The notes under the pieces were generated by a model. The model worked only from the letters and a program-made list of their open reading frames with translations. It did no database searches and was not told the DNA's origin. Source: Candidatus Eiseniibacteriota bacterium (GTDB taxonomy: Bacteria; Eisenbacteria; RBG-16-71-46). Taken from it: a stretch of 6,480 nucleotides of DNA. Shown piece by piece: positions 1 through 6,342 of this stretch (positions within the stretch are counted from its first letter, which is position 1; every line of letters starts with the position of its first letter). Location of the stretch: contig VBPB01000134.1 of assembly GCA_005893365.1 (NCBI GenBank), positions 1 to 6,480 on the forward strand, given 5' to 3'. Position numbers and translations under genes: made by a program.

Positions 1-206
1 GCTCGGTCGGGCTCACGGTCATGCAGCTGCGCCAGAGCAAGATCCCGCCGGGACGCACGCGCGGACGCAAGTCGGCGCTCCAGCGCGGGGCCATGGCCGT
101 CCTCGATACGCTCAACCTGCCGCTCACCCGATGGTGCAACGTCCTCGGCGACCGGGTGGTGCTGGTGGCGCGGAGGCCGGCGGCAGATCGAACGATTGCT
201 GGCTGA
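1..206 (+). CDS. Probable class I SAM-dependent methyltransferase, C-terminal end (5' truncated by window edge)
   Basis: Only about 67 residues are visible. The reading frame is open from base 3 and ends at TGA 204-206. The segment reads as the last two strands and helix of a small class I SAM methyltransferase: a short strand (GLTVMQLRQSKIPPGRTRGR), a helix (ALQRGAMAVLDTLNLPLTRWCNVLG), then the closing strand GDRVVLVARRP. An ending of the type 'LGDRVVLVARR' is typical of Methyltransf_11/UbiE-like proteins. The SAM-binding glycine motif lies outside the window, so the family call is inference from C-terminal similarity. An internal ATG at 21 has no ribosome binding site and probably is not the start. 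The gene converges on the aminopeptidase gene. The last few residues (AADRTIAG) look like an unconserved tail. Confidence is high that it is coding and moderate for the family. Confidence 0.6.
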   Translation, partial: SVGLTVMQLRQSKIPPGRTRGRKSALQRGAMAVLDTLNLPLTRWCNVLGDRVVLVARRPAADRTIAG

Positions 207-210
207 GCCT

Positions 211-232
211 CAACTGTCCCCGGGGACAGTTG
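211..232. repeat. Perfect 22-bp palindrome (left copy of a pair)
   Basis: The left arm CAACTGTCCCC (211-221) is followed directly by its exact reverse complement GGGGACAGTTG (222-232), with no spacer. It lies 4 bp after the methyltransferase stop codon, in the gap between two convergent genes. A related palindrome starts 72 bp further on (283-304). Neither strand has a T-run after it, so it is not a standard intrinsic terminator. It could be a REP-like extragenic palindrome, a dimeric protein-binding site, or a hairpin protecting the mRNA 3' end. Confidence 0.75.
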
Positions 233-282
233 GCACGCCGGCCGCTCGGGGGGCCGCGCCGCAGGGGGAGCCCGTCGCAGCC

Positions 283-304
283 CAACTATCTCCAGGGATA
301 GTTG
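283..304. repeat. Near-perfect 22-bp palindrome (right copy of a pair)
   Basis: The arms are CAACTATCTCC (283-293) and AGGGATAGTTG (294-304). The outer eight base pairs are perfect, followed by one T-G wobble, one C-G pair and a central C/A mismatch. It matches the left copy at 18 of 22 positions. Two of the four differences fall at paired positions (6 and 17), where G-C becomes A-T and symmetry is kept. It lies 9 bp beyond the aminopeptidase stop codon, read from that gene. No T-run follows on either strand. Confidence 0.7.
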
Positions 305-313
305 CCGGGCGGA

Positions 314-2998
314 TCACCGCCCCGGCGCCGACCCCGGGGAGGCCGCACCCGCGGCGGGCACGCGGCGCGCGCGCGCCAGCTCCAGGATGCACGCCGACGT
401 CGCCGCGCCCTCGCGCTGCCTGAGCCGCACGCAGTCGCGGATGCTGTCCGTCACCTTGGCCAGCTGCTCCCGTGTCCCGGGAAGGTTGGTCTCGGGCAGG
501 CTGAAGAAGGAGGTCGCGTAGTCGATCCGCAGAGTGTCGCAGCACGCGGCCAGGGACGGCAGGCCCGACAGCGTATTCGGCGGGACGCGCCTGGCGACGG
601 TACGGTAGCCCGAGCGGAGCCAGTTCCAGGTCCGCTCCCGGAACGCGTCGTTCTCGTTCATGTTCCGCGGGATGGTCAGGATCTCCTGCGGGCGCAGCGG
701 GCCGGTCAGGGCGTAGTCGAGCGCCCGCTCGACCATGGGACCGCTGCGGAAGTGTCCGAGGGCGGTGAGGAAGCGCGCGCGCTCCGAGGGGACCTTGGCG
801 GCCTCGAAGTGCTGGCGCACCTCGTCGAAGAGGGTGCCGTCGCCGTCGCGGACCGCCAGGTTGAGGGCGGTGCCGGCGATCGAGGCATCGACCGAGTCGG
901 GATGGTCCAGATAGCGCCGCGCGGTCGGTCGCGCCCAGCCGAGCACCTGCGGGTCGAGCCCGTAGACGCCGAGGGCGTTGAGCAGGTTCGGGCGCAGCAG
1001 GGTGACCGGCTCGGGCTCGCCCTTGGCGCGCGCGAGGCCAACCCGCGTGAGCGCCGGGCGGAGCAGGTTGCGCACCACGAGCGAGTAGGCTCCGACCAGG
1101 TCCGGCGTGACGAAAGCATTGTTCACTTTCTCGAGGCCCGCGATCATCGCCGACGTCACCTCGGGCTCGGGGTCGTCGGCGAACAGGGCCAGCGTGCGCA
1201 GGTACTCGTCCCCGTGCGTCTGGCCGGCGTCGAGCAGGGCGGCCAAGTCGTAGAGGAAGCCCACCCGCTCGCGCGGCTCGAGGCCCTTGGAGGCGTGCGT
1301 GGCGATGGCCTGCCGCATCGGGACGGGCACCGACCAGCGGTAGTAGCCGCGCTCGTTGGCGTTGGGATGCACCCAGACTGGCGATCCCGCCTTCTCCAGC
1401 GTCACGGTCTTCTCGGCCTCGTCGAGGAGCAGTCTCTGCGTGAACTCCTGGCGCCCGTCGGAGACCTTGAGCGTGATCGGGATCTTCCAGAGCACCGGGC
1501 GCGGGGACTCGACGCCCTGGTTGAGGAACCGTTGCTGGCGCAGGTGGACCTTGCCGCCGGCCTCGAGCTCCAGGCTCACCAGCGGCACGCCGGCCTGGTC
1601 GAGGAACGACGAGGCGACCGGGGCGACGTCCTTGCTCGAGGCGCTCGACAGCGCCTGCCAGAGATCGGTCGCGGTCGCGTTCTTCCACTCGTGCGCCTTG
1701 AGGTATCCCAGCACGCCGCGCCGGAACACCTCCGGGCCGAGCCAGTCCTCGATCATGCCGAGCACCGCCTGGCCCTTCTGGTAGGACAGGGCGTCGAACA
1801 TGCGGTCGAGGTCGCCCATGGCGTCGACCGCCTGGCGGATCGGGCGCGTCGAGAGCCGGGCGTCGGTCACCATCGCGCCCTGCGTGCCGCCCAGCTGGCG
1901 CACCGGCACGGCGTAGCCCGGAAACACCTGCTGCGTGACCTTGTCACCCATCCACGAGGCGAACGACTCGTTGAGCCAGATGTCGTCCCACCACTCCATG
2001 GTGACCAGGTCGCCGAACCACATGTGCGCCAGCTCGTGCGCGGTAGTCGAGGCCAGCCGGTAGCGCTGTTGGGCGCTGGACGAGGCGGGGTCGATCAGCA
2101 GGCCCTCCTCGCGGTAGGTGACCGCACCGGCGTTCTCCATGGCGCCGGCCGAGAACTCGGGCACCGCGATCAGGTCGAGCTTGGCGTAGGGGTACGGGCG
2201 CCCGAAGTACTTCTCCAGCGCGCCGAGGATGGGCGGCGTGGCGCGTACCGCCTCGCCCGCCAGCCGGGAGGAACCCTTGACCGTGACGACGCGCCCGGGG
2301 ACCGACATGCCGGGGATGGGCACGAACTCGAACGGGCCGGCGGCGATGGCCACGAGATAGGAGGGGAGCGGGGGGGTGCGGGCGAAGTCCACGGTCTTGA
2401 GCCCGCCGACCGTCTTCTCCTTCTCGATCGGGGTGTTCGAGACCGCCGCGTCGGCCGCGGGCACGGTGACCGTCACCTGGAACGGGATCTTGAACTCGGG
2501 CTCGTCCCAGCAGGGGAACGCCTCGCGCGCCGCGTCCGCTTCGAACTGGGTGTAGCAGTACCAGTCCGTGCCCGACTTGAGCCGATAGAGGCTGTTGGCG
2601 CGCTGGTCGAAGTCGTTCTTGAAGTCGATGTCGAGCGTGTAGGCGCCGGTGGGGAGAGGCTTGTCGGTGGTGACGGTGAGCTGTCCCTGGTCGCCGACCT
2701 CGAACTTGGTCGCCAGCTCGCCGCTGGTGCCTTTGAGCAGCACCCGAATCAGGTCCATGTCCTTGGCGTAGAGACGGAACGACGTCGTCGAGGTGACCAC
2801 CTGGAGGTCGAGGTGGGTCTCGCCCGAGTAGTCGGGGAGCGACGGATCCAGCTTGAGCCGGAGGCTCTGGGCGGTCGGGAGCACGTCGCGGTCGAGGCGG
2901 TTGTTGGGGGCGGCCTCCGCGTCCCAGGCGGGCAGCGCGAGGGCCACGCCGAGCGCGGCGACCGGGGCGCAGCGGTGCAGCAGGCGCAAGGCGAACAT
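314..2998 (-). CDS. Secreted M1-family zinc aminopeptidase (aminopeptidase N/ERAP1-like)
   Basis: This gluzincin metallopeptidase (894 aa) should remove N-terminal residues from peptides outside the cytoplasm. Residues 1-29 form a signal peptide: positive start (R5, R9), hydrophobic core (about 11-25), and an AEA|A cleavage site at 27-30. The N-terminal beta domain (about 40-210) contains the TQFE...DAREAFPCWDEP stretch typical of the family (150-167). The catalytic domain has the GAMEN exopeptidase motif (285-289), HELAH (His321, Glu322, His325), third zinc ligand Glu344 in NES, and probable catalytic Tyr406. A WVHPNANERGYYRW stretch (542-555) opens an ERAP1-like helical C-terminal domain (to about 865). 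The last 20 or so residues are low-complexity. All visible catalytic residues are intact and the length is normal. The ATG at 2998 was chosen over an adjacent TTG at 3001 because GGAGG lies 4 nt before the ATG but only 1 nt before the TTG. The gene is transcribed divergently from the ABC operon. The family is certain; the physiological substrate is unknown. Confidence 0.96.
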   Translation of the reverse strand: MFALRLLHRCAPVAALGVALALPAWDAEAAPNNRLDRDVLPTAQSLRLKLDPSLPDYSGETHLDLQVVTSTTSFRLYAKDMDLIRVLLKGTSGELATKFEVGDQGQLTVTTDKPLPTGAYTLDIDFKNDFDQRANSLYRLKSGTDWYCYTQFEADAAREAFPCWDEPEFKIPFQVTVTVPAADAAVSNTPIEKEKTVGGLKTVDFARTPPLPSYLVAIAAGPFEFVPIPGMSVPGRVVTVKGSSRLAGEAVRATPPILGALEKYFGRPYPYAKLDLIAVPEFSAGAMENAGAVTYREEGLLIDPASSSAQQRYRLASTTAHELAHMWFGDLVTMEWWDDIWLNESFASWMGDKVTQQVFPGYAVPVRQLGGTQGAMVTDARLSTRPIRQAVDAMGDLDRMFDALSYQKGQAVLGMIEDWLGPEVFRRGVLGYLKAHEWKNATATDLWQALSSASSKDVAPVASSFLDQAGVPLVSLELEAGGKVHLRQQRFLNQGVESPRPVLWKIPITLKVSDGRQEFTQRLLLDEAEKTVTLEKAGSPVWVHPNANERGYYRWSVPVPMRQAIATHASKGLEPRERVGFLYDLAALLDAGQTHGDEYLRTLALFADDPEPEVTSAMIAGLEKVNNAFVTPDLVGAYSLVVRNLLRPALTRVGLARAKGEPEPVTLLRPNLLNALGVYGLDPQVLGWARPTARRYLDHPDSVDASIAGTALNLAVRDGDGTLFDEVRQHFEAAKVPSERARFLTALGHFRSGPMVERALDYALTGPLRPQEILTIPRNMNENDAFRERTWNWLRSGYRTVARRVPPNTLSGLPSLAACCDTLRIDYATSFFSLPETNLPGTREQLAKVTDSIRDCVRLRQREGAATSACILELARARRVPAAGAASPGSAPGR

Positions 2999-3002
2999 CA
3001 AG

Positions 3003-3007
3003 CCTCC
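3003..3007 (-). promoter_or_regulatory. Ribosome binding site of the aminopeptidase gene
   Basis: On the minus strand GGAGG lies 4 nt upstream of the ATG at 2998. It decides between that ATG and the directly preceding TTG codon (3001-2999), which would leave only 1 nt of spacing. Confidence 0.75.
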
Positions 3008-3209
3008 AGGGCTGGATCGGTCCTTGTTACCAGGTCGTTCGGGCGGCCGAATGGGGCGGAGCCCGACAAGTCAACACGGATGCGGGCCAAGAGGCAATGG
3101 GAAAGCGCGGGCGCTTCCGCCCCGGGCCCGGGCGGCGCCGGCACCGTCCCGGCGCGCGTCGTCGCCTCGTCATCGGCTCGACCCGGCGCCGCTGGTGCCG
3201 CCCGCGCGA

Positions 3210-3239
3210 TTGACAGGCTTCCGCGGCCCCCCCTAGCCT
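3210..3239 (+). promoter_or_regulatory. Candidate promoter of the ABC transporter operon, near-leaderless
   Basis: A consensus -35 hexamer TTGACA (3210-3215) is followed after 18 bp by TAGCCT (3234-3239), which matches the -10 consensus at the T, A and final T. The expected transcription start falls at about 3245-3250, at or just before the ATG at 3250. The transcript would therefore have a leader of about 0-5 nt. This agrees with the lack of any Shine-Dalgarno motif before the ATG (the upstream bases are pyrimidine-rich, CGTCCTCCC). The perfect -35 is seen directly; promoter activity and the start point are inferred. Confidence 0.55.
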
Positions 3240-3249
3240 GCGTCCTCCC

Positions 3250-4269
3250 ATGCCCGATCACGATCGCGACCACGCGCCGGCCGTCGAGACCCGCGCCCTG
3301 CGCCGCACCTTCGCCGCGCCCCGCAACCGCCCGGGCGCGGCGGTCGAGGCGCTGGCCGGGGTCGACGTGCGCATCGAGCGCGGCGAGATCTTCGGCCTGC
3401 TGGGCCCCAATGGCGCGGGCAAGACCACGTTCATCAAGATCCTCACCACGCTGCTGTTCCCGACCAGCGGCGAAGGCCGCGTGGCCGGCCACGACGTGGT
3501 GCGCGCGGCGGGGGAGGTGAGGCGGCGCATCAGCCTCATCTCGGGCGGGGAGTCGAGCGGCTACGGCAGCCTCATGGTGCGCGAGTGCCTGTGGATGTAC
3601 TCCCAGTTCTACGGCATCCCCGCCGCCATCGCCTGGCCGCGCGTCGACGAGCTGCTCGCCGTGGTCGGGATGACCGAGCAGGCGCACACGCGCATCAACC
3701 GGCTCTCGACCGGGCAGCGCCAGCGCATGAACTTCGCGCGCGGGTTCGTGAGCGATCCCGAGGTGCTGTTCATGGACGAGCCCACGCTCGGCATGGACGT
3801 CAACGCCGCCCGCGCGCTGCGCGGCTACGTGGCGCGTTGGGTGCGGGCCAAGGCCGGACGCACCGTGCTGCTCACCACGCACTACATGGCCGAGGCGGAC
3901 GAGCTGTGCGACCGGCTCGCCATCATCGACCGCGGCCGGGTGCTGGCGTGCGACAGCCCGGCGGCGCTGCGCCGGCAGGTGCAGGGCGGCCAGCACGTGG
4001 AGCTGGAGGTGAGCGTGCGCGAGGGCGACGGGACGGGGTTGCCGTCGCTCGACGGCATCACCGCCGCCTGGGGCGCCCCGCACCCCGAGCGCGGCACGCG
4101 CACGCTCAAGTTCCGCCTGCCGCCCGAGTGCCCCCTCGTCGACGTGCTGCGGCAACTGGAGGCGCAGGGCGTCCGGGTCCAGGGGGTGGCGACCCGCGAG
4201 GCGTCGCTGGAGGACGTGTTCATCGCCGTGGTCGGCCGCGGCCTCGAGGACACCGAGGTGGTGAAGTGA
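3250..4269 (+). CDS. ABC-2 type transporter ATP-binding protein
   Basis: This cytoplasmic ATPase (339 aa) powers the transporter whose two permeases follow it. Walker A is GPNGAGKT (52-59), the signature is LSTGQ (152-156), Walker B is VLFMDE with catalytic Glu177, the D-loop is LGMD (180-183), and the switch histidine is His211 in TTHYMAEAD. The Q-loop stretch (about 94-110) reads ISLISGGESSGYGSLMV, so the usual glutamine is not evident. Residues about 247-326 form the regulatory C-terminal domain found in DrrA/NatA-type ATPases, ending in the conserved EASLEDVFI (317-325). The first 30 residues are an unconserved lead-in. The start is the first ATG after an in-frame TGA at 3211-3213. No ribosome binding site is visible, which fits a near-leaderless message. 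The stop overlaps the permease start in a GTGA junction. The neighbours and C-terminal domain point to an exporter, but NodI-, DrrA- and CcmA-like families cannot be separated by eye, and the substrate is unknown. Confidence 0.95.
   Translation: MPDHDRDHAPAVETRALRRTFAAPRNRPGAAVEALAGVDVRIERGEIFGLLGPNGAGKTTFIKILTTLLFPTSGEGRVAGHDVVRAAGEVRRRISLISGGESSGYGSLMVRECLWMYSQFYGIPAAIAWPRVDELLAVVGMTEQAHTRINRLSTGQRQRMNFARGFVSDPEVLFMDEPTLGMDVNAARALRGYVARWVRAKAGRTVLLTTHYMAEADELCDRLAIIDRGRVLACDSPAALRRQVQGGQHVELEVSVREGDGTGLPSLDGITAAWGAPHPERGTRTLKFRLPPECPLVDVLRQLEAQGVRVQGVATREASLEDVFIAVVGRGLEDTEVVK
4255..4258 (+). promoter_or_regulatory. Ribosome binding site of the first permease gene
   Basis: GAGG, inside the last codons of the ATPase gene, lies 7 nt upstream of the GTG at 4266. 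It supports that GTG as the start although the reading frame is open far upstream. Confidence 0.6.
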
Positions 4270-5105
4270 GCCCGGCGCGCGCCGACGGACGCCCCGGGGA
4301 CCTGGCGCTCAACCTGCGCGCCACCTGGGGCCGCATGTACGTGCGGGTGGTGGGCTCGGCGCGCGAGCCGACCTGGATCATGAGCGACGCCGTCTTCCCG
4401 GCGCTGAGCATGGCCTCGTTCGTGCTGCTCTACCGTGCGCTCGGCGCCCCGCGCTCGTTCGAGTCGCTGGCGGTCCTGGGCGGCATCATGGCGACCTACT
4501 GGATCAACGTCCTGTGGGGGATGGGGGCCCAGCTCTACTGGGAGAAGCAGAGCGGCCAGCTCCAGCTCTACTTCATCGCCCCCTGCTCGCGCATGTCCAT
4601 CCTGACCGGCATGGCGCTGGGCGGCATCTTCATGACGACGACCCGCGCGATCTTCAGCATCGCCGTGGGCTTCGGGCTGCTGGGCGTGCGCGTCGCCCCC
4701 TTCGCGCTGGCCCCGCTGCTGCTGGTGTTCGTGGTCACGATGACCGCCCTGTACGGGCTCGGCATGACGCTCGCCTCGCTGTTCCTGCTCTACGGCCGCG
4801 AGGCCTGGCACGTGTGCAACGCGCTCCAGGAGCCGGTCTTCTTCCTCTCCGGCCTCTACTTCCCGCTCCGGGCGCTCGGGGCGCTCGGCGCGGTCGCCGC
4901 CGGCATCGTGCCGCTCGGGCTCGGCGTCGACGCCATGCGGCAGGTGATCCTGGGCCCCGCGGCGCGAGGGTGGCTGCCCGTGCGTGTCGAGGTCGCGATC
5001 CTGGCCGTGCTCGCCGTGGTGTTCCTGATCCTCGCACGAGCCTCGCTCCGATACCTCGAAGCCCTGTCCAAGCGTGAGGGCCGCCTCACGCAGAGGTGGC
5101 AGTGA
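4266..5105 (+). CDS. ABC-2 type transporter permease, first of two
   Basis: This is an integral inner-membrane protein of 279 aa with about six membrane segments, near residues 42-58, 68-88, 112-140, 145-176, 187-226 (re-entrant and helix, containing the ABC-2 motif) and 240-258. The EPVFFLSGLYFPL stretch (189-201) is the hallmark of ABC-2 permeases. The amphipathic N-terminus (about 13-38) probably lies on the cytoplasmic face and contacts the ATPase. Its frame is open far upstream through the ATPase gene, but that part is a shadow. The GTG at 4266 was chosen because it overlaps the ATPase stop (GTGA), has GAGG 7 nt upstream, and gives a normal family length. It is translationally coupled to the ATPase. 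It is predicted to pair with the following permease as a heterodimer. The substrate cannot be told from the sequence. Confidence 0.9.
   Translation: MSPARADGRPGDLALNLRATWGRMYVRVVGSAREPTWIMSDAVFPALSMASFVLLYRALGAPRSFESLAVLGGIMATYWINVLWGMGAQLYWEKQSGQLQLYFIAPCSRMSILTGMALGGIFMTTTRAIFSIAVGFGLLGVRVAPFALAPLLLVFVVTMTALYGLGMTLASLFLLYGREAWHVCNALQEPVFFLSGLYFPLRALGALGAVAAGIVPLGLGVDAMRQVILGPAARGWLPVRVEVAILAVLAVVFLILARASLRYLEALSKREGRLTQRWQ
5093..5096 (+). promoter_or_regulatory. Ribosome binding site of the second permease gene
   Basis: GAGG lies 5 nt before the GTG at 5102. A possible earlier GTG at 5096 would share its first base with this motif, so the downstream GTG is preferred. Confidence 0.55.
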
Positions 5106-5953
5106 GCCGCCCGGCCGTCCTCGCCGCCCGGCTGCGCACCGCGGCCTGGCTCGGCTGGCAGATCGAGGCCAACTGGGCGGACCCGTTCACGTTCATCGTC
5201 TACTCGGCGGTGCGCCCGCTGGCGACGGCCCTCATCCTCGCGGTCATGTACCGCGCCGTGGCCGGCATCGCGTCGTCCGGGCAGGCGTTCCTCGGCTTCT
5301 ACGTGGCGAATGCGTTCCACGAGTACGTGATCCGCGTGCTGGTCGGCATGGGCTGGGTGATCGTCGAGGAGCGCGAGGAGTTCGAGACGCTCAAGTTCGT
5401 CTACACTTCGCCGATCGGGATGTTCACGTATCTCTGGGGCCGCTCGAGCGTCAAGTTCGTGCAGGCCTCGCTGAGCCTGCTGCTCATCCTCACCACCGGC
5501 TGGCTGATCCTCGGCCTGCGCTGGGACTGGGGCGCGGTGCGGTGGCTGCCGCTGCTGCTGAGCTTCGTGCTCGGCTTGATCGCCATCGTCTATTTCGGCT
5601 TCTTCGTGGCGGGCTGGGCGCTGGTGCTGCCGCGCGCCGCCATCAGCGTCAACGAGGGCGTGGCCGCGGCCCTCACGCTGCTGTGCGGCGTCATCTTCCC
5701 GATCGACCTGCTGCCGCGGGCGGTGCAGGTCGTGGCGATGCTGCTGCCCTTCACCTGGTGGTACGAAGCGCTGCGCCGGTTCCTGATCGGCCACGGCGCC
5801 AGCGCCCGGCTGTCCTCGTTCTCCGATGGCGCGCTGCTCGCGGCCCTCGCGGTCTCGACGGCGCTGTTCTCGTGCGTGTCGGTGTGGGGCTACGGCGTGC
5901 TGGAACGGCGCGCCCGCCAGAACGGGAAGCTCGATCAGGCGAGGTTGTTCTGA
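5102..5953 (+). CDS. ABC-2 type transporter permease, second of two
   Basis: This is an integral membrane protein of 283 aa with about six membrane segments, near residues 29-52, 62-86, 118-138, 148-176, 187-219 (containing GVIFPIDLLPRAVQVVAMLLPFTW, the ABC-2 type motif region) and 243-266. The cytoplasmic loop about 89-115 (EEREEFETLKFVYTSPIG) matches the position where these permeases meet the ATPase. It should complete the transporter as the partner of the preceding permease, to which it shows no obvious recent duplication by eye. The GTG at 5102 overlaps the previous stop as GTGA, repeating the upstream junction, and has GAGG 5 nt before it. An alternative GTG at 5096 would add two residues. 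The 3' end overlaps the convergent ABM gene by 19 bp. The family call is firm; the substrate is unknown. Confidence 0.9.
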   Translation: MSRPAVLAARLRTAAWLGWQIEANWADPFTFIVYSAVRPLATALILAVMYRAVAGIASSGQAFLGFYVANAFHEYVIRVLVGMGWVIVEEREEFETLKFVYTSPIGMFTYLWGRSSVKFVQASLSLLLILTTGWLILGLRWDWGAVRWLPLLLSFVLGLIAIVYFGFFVAGWALVLPRAAISVNEGVAAALTLLCGVIFPIDLLPRAVQVVAMLLPFTWWYEALRRFLIGHGASARLSSFSDGALLAALAVSTALFSCVSVWGYGVLERRARQNGKLDQARLF

Positions 5954-6342
5954 GCCGGAGGCCGGCGATCCCCCGCGGCCGCCTCCGGGGTTCCATGCGC
6001 GTGGAACGCCCGGCTGTCCTCGGGAGCCTGCTCGCGGCGCTCCCGGGCGCCGTAGTCCCTCACCACTGCGGCCACGCGCAGGCGATACGCCGCGAACACC
6101 AAGGCCCGGCCGGTCGCCTGGGCCTCGCGATGCCGGGCGTGGTTCCGCCACCGCGCCACGGCCGCCTCGTCGGCCCAGAACGAGAGCGACAGCAGCTTGC
6201 CCGGGTCCGACAGGCTCTGGAAGCGCTCGACCGAGACGAAGCCCTCGATCCGCTCCAGGTCCTCCCGCAACGCCGCGGCCAGCGTCAGGTAGGTGTCGCC
6301 GCGGCCTTCGCTCACCCACGCCTCGAAGATCACCGCGATCAT
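5935..6342 (-). CDS. Antibiotic biosynthesis monooxygenase (ABM) domain protein
   Basis: This is a small cytoplasmic protein of 135 aa with a single ABM (dimeric alpha/beta barrel) domain at about residues 1-97. It shows strand 1 (MIAVIFEAWV), a helix (YLTLAAALREDLERI), the EGFVSVERFQSLSDPGKLLSLSFW stretch (33-56) typical of this family, and the AVARWRNHARHREAQ helix (61-75). Members include heme-degrading and quinone-modifying oxygenases, but many have no known reaction, and no substrate can be assigned here. Residues about 100-135 are a charged, low-complexity tail lying over the hairpins and the overlap with the permease gene. The ATG at 6342 is supported by AAGGAG 7 nt upstream. It overlaps the stop of the upstream gene as ATGA, so the two are probably one operon. 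The family is clear; the function is unknown. Confidence 0.85.
   Translation of the reverse strand: MIAVIFEAWVSEGRGDTYLTLAAALREDLERIEGFVSVERFQSLSDPGKLLSLSFWADEAAVARWRNHARHREAQATGRALVFAAYRLRVAAVVRDYGARERREQAPEDSRAFHAHGTPEAAAGDRRPPAQNNLA
5955..5988. repeat. Inverted repeat just after the second permease
   Basis: CCGGAGGC (5955-5962) and GCCTCCGG (5981-5988) form a perfect 8-bp stem with an 18-nt GC-rich loop, starting 1 nt after the operon's last stop codon. No T-run follows, so it is at best a weak or factor-assisted terminator. It lies inside the unconserved C-terminal tail of the convergent ABM gene. Confidence 0.4.
5990..6007. repeat. Short inverted repeat following the first hairpin
   Basis: GTTCCA (5990-5995) and TGGAAC (6002-6007) form a perfect 6-bp stem around TGCGCG. 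Two further pairs (T-G, G-C) are possible in the loop. It starts 1 nt after the 5955-5988 hairpin, making a tandem hairpin pair downstream of the ABC operon. The role is unknown; termination or chance in GC-rich coding sequence are both possible. Confidence 0.35.

Noticed and set aside
211..304. The palindrome pair as a CRISPR array or an intrinsic terminator pair
   Set aside because: There are only two copies with a single 50-bp interval, and no T-runs after either stem on either strand.
3046..3074. A TTGACT (-35 like) on the minus strand at 3074-3069 as aminopeptidase promoter
   Set aside because: No acceptable -10 hexamer is found at 15-18 bp spacing; the candidates match the consensus at very few positions. 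The aminopeptidase promoter remains unidentified.
3117..3135. A CCCGGGCCCGGG dyad with CCG/CGG flanks in the divergent intergenic region
   Set aside because: Such GC-only dyads are expected by chance at this composition. There is no second copy, and the flanks need a bulge to pair.
302..3520. A 1072-codon open frame on the plus strand across the aminopeptidase gene
   Set aside because: It lies antisense to an intact M1 peptidase with all catalytic motifs. Its translation is Arg/Gly/Glu/His-rich low complexity with no domain. It is a composition shadow of high third-position GC.
2998..4155. A 385-codon open frame on the minus strand over the ATPase gene
   Set aside because: It is antisense to an ATPase with every core motif except the Q-loop glutamine, and has no recognisable domain. 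It is a shadow.
3585..4265. An N-terminal extension of the first permease back to 3585
   Set aside because: This part is out of frame inside the ATPase gene and encodes Arg/Ala/Gly-rich low complexity. The GTG at 4266 gives a normal ABC-2 permease with a good ribosome binding site.
4856..6319. A 487-codon open frame on the minus strand across the second permease
   Set aside because: It runs antisense to a clear membrane protein and out of frame with the ABM gene. Its translation is a low-complexity Arg/Gln/His-rich shadow.
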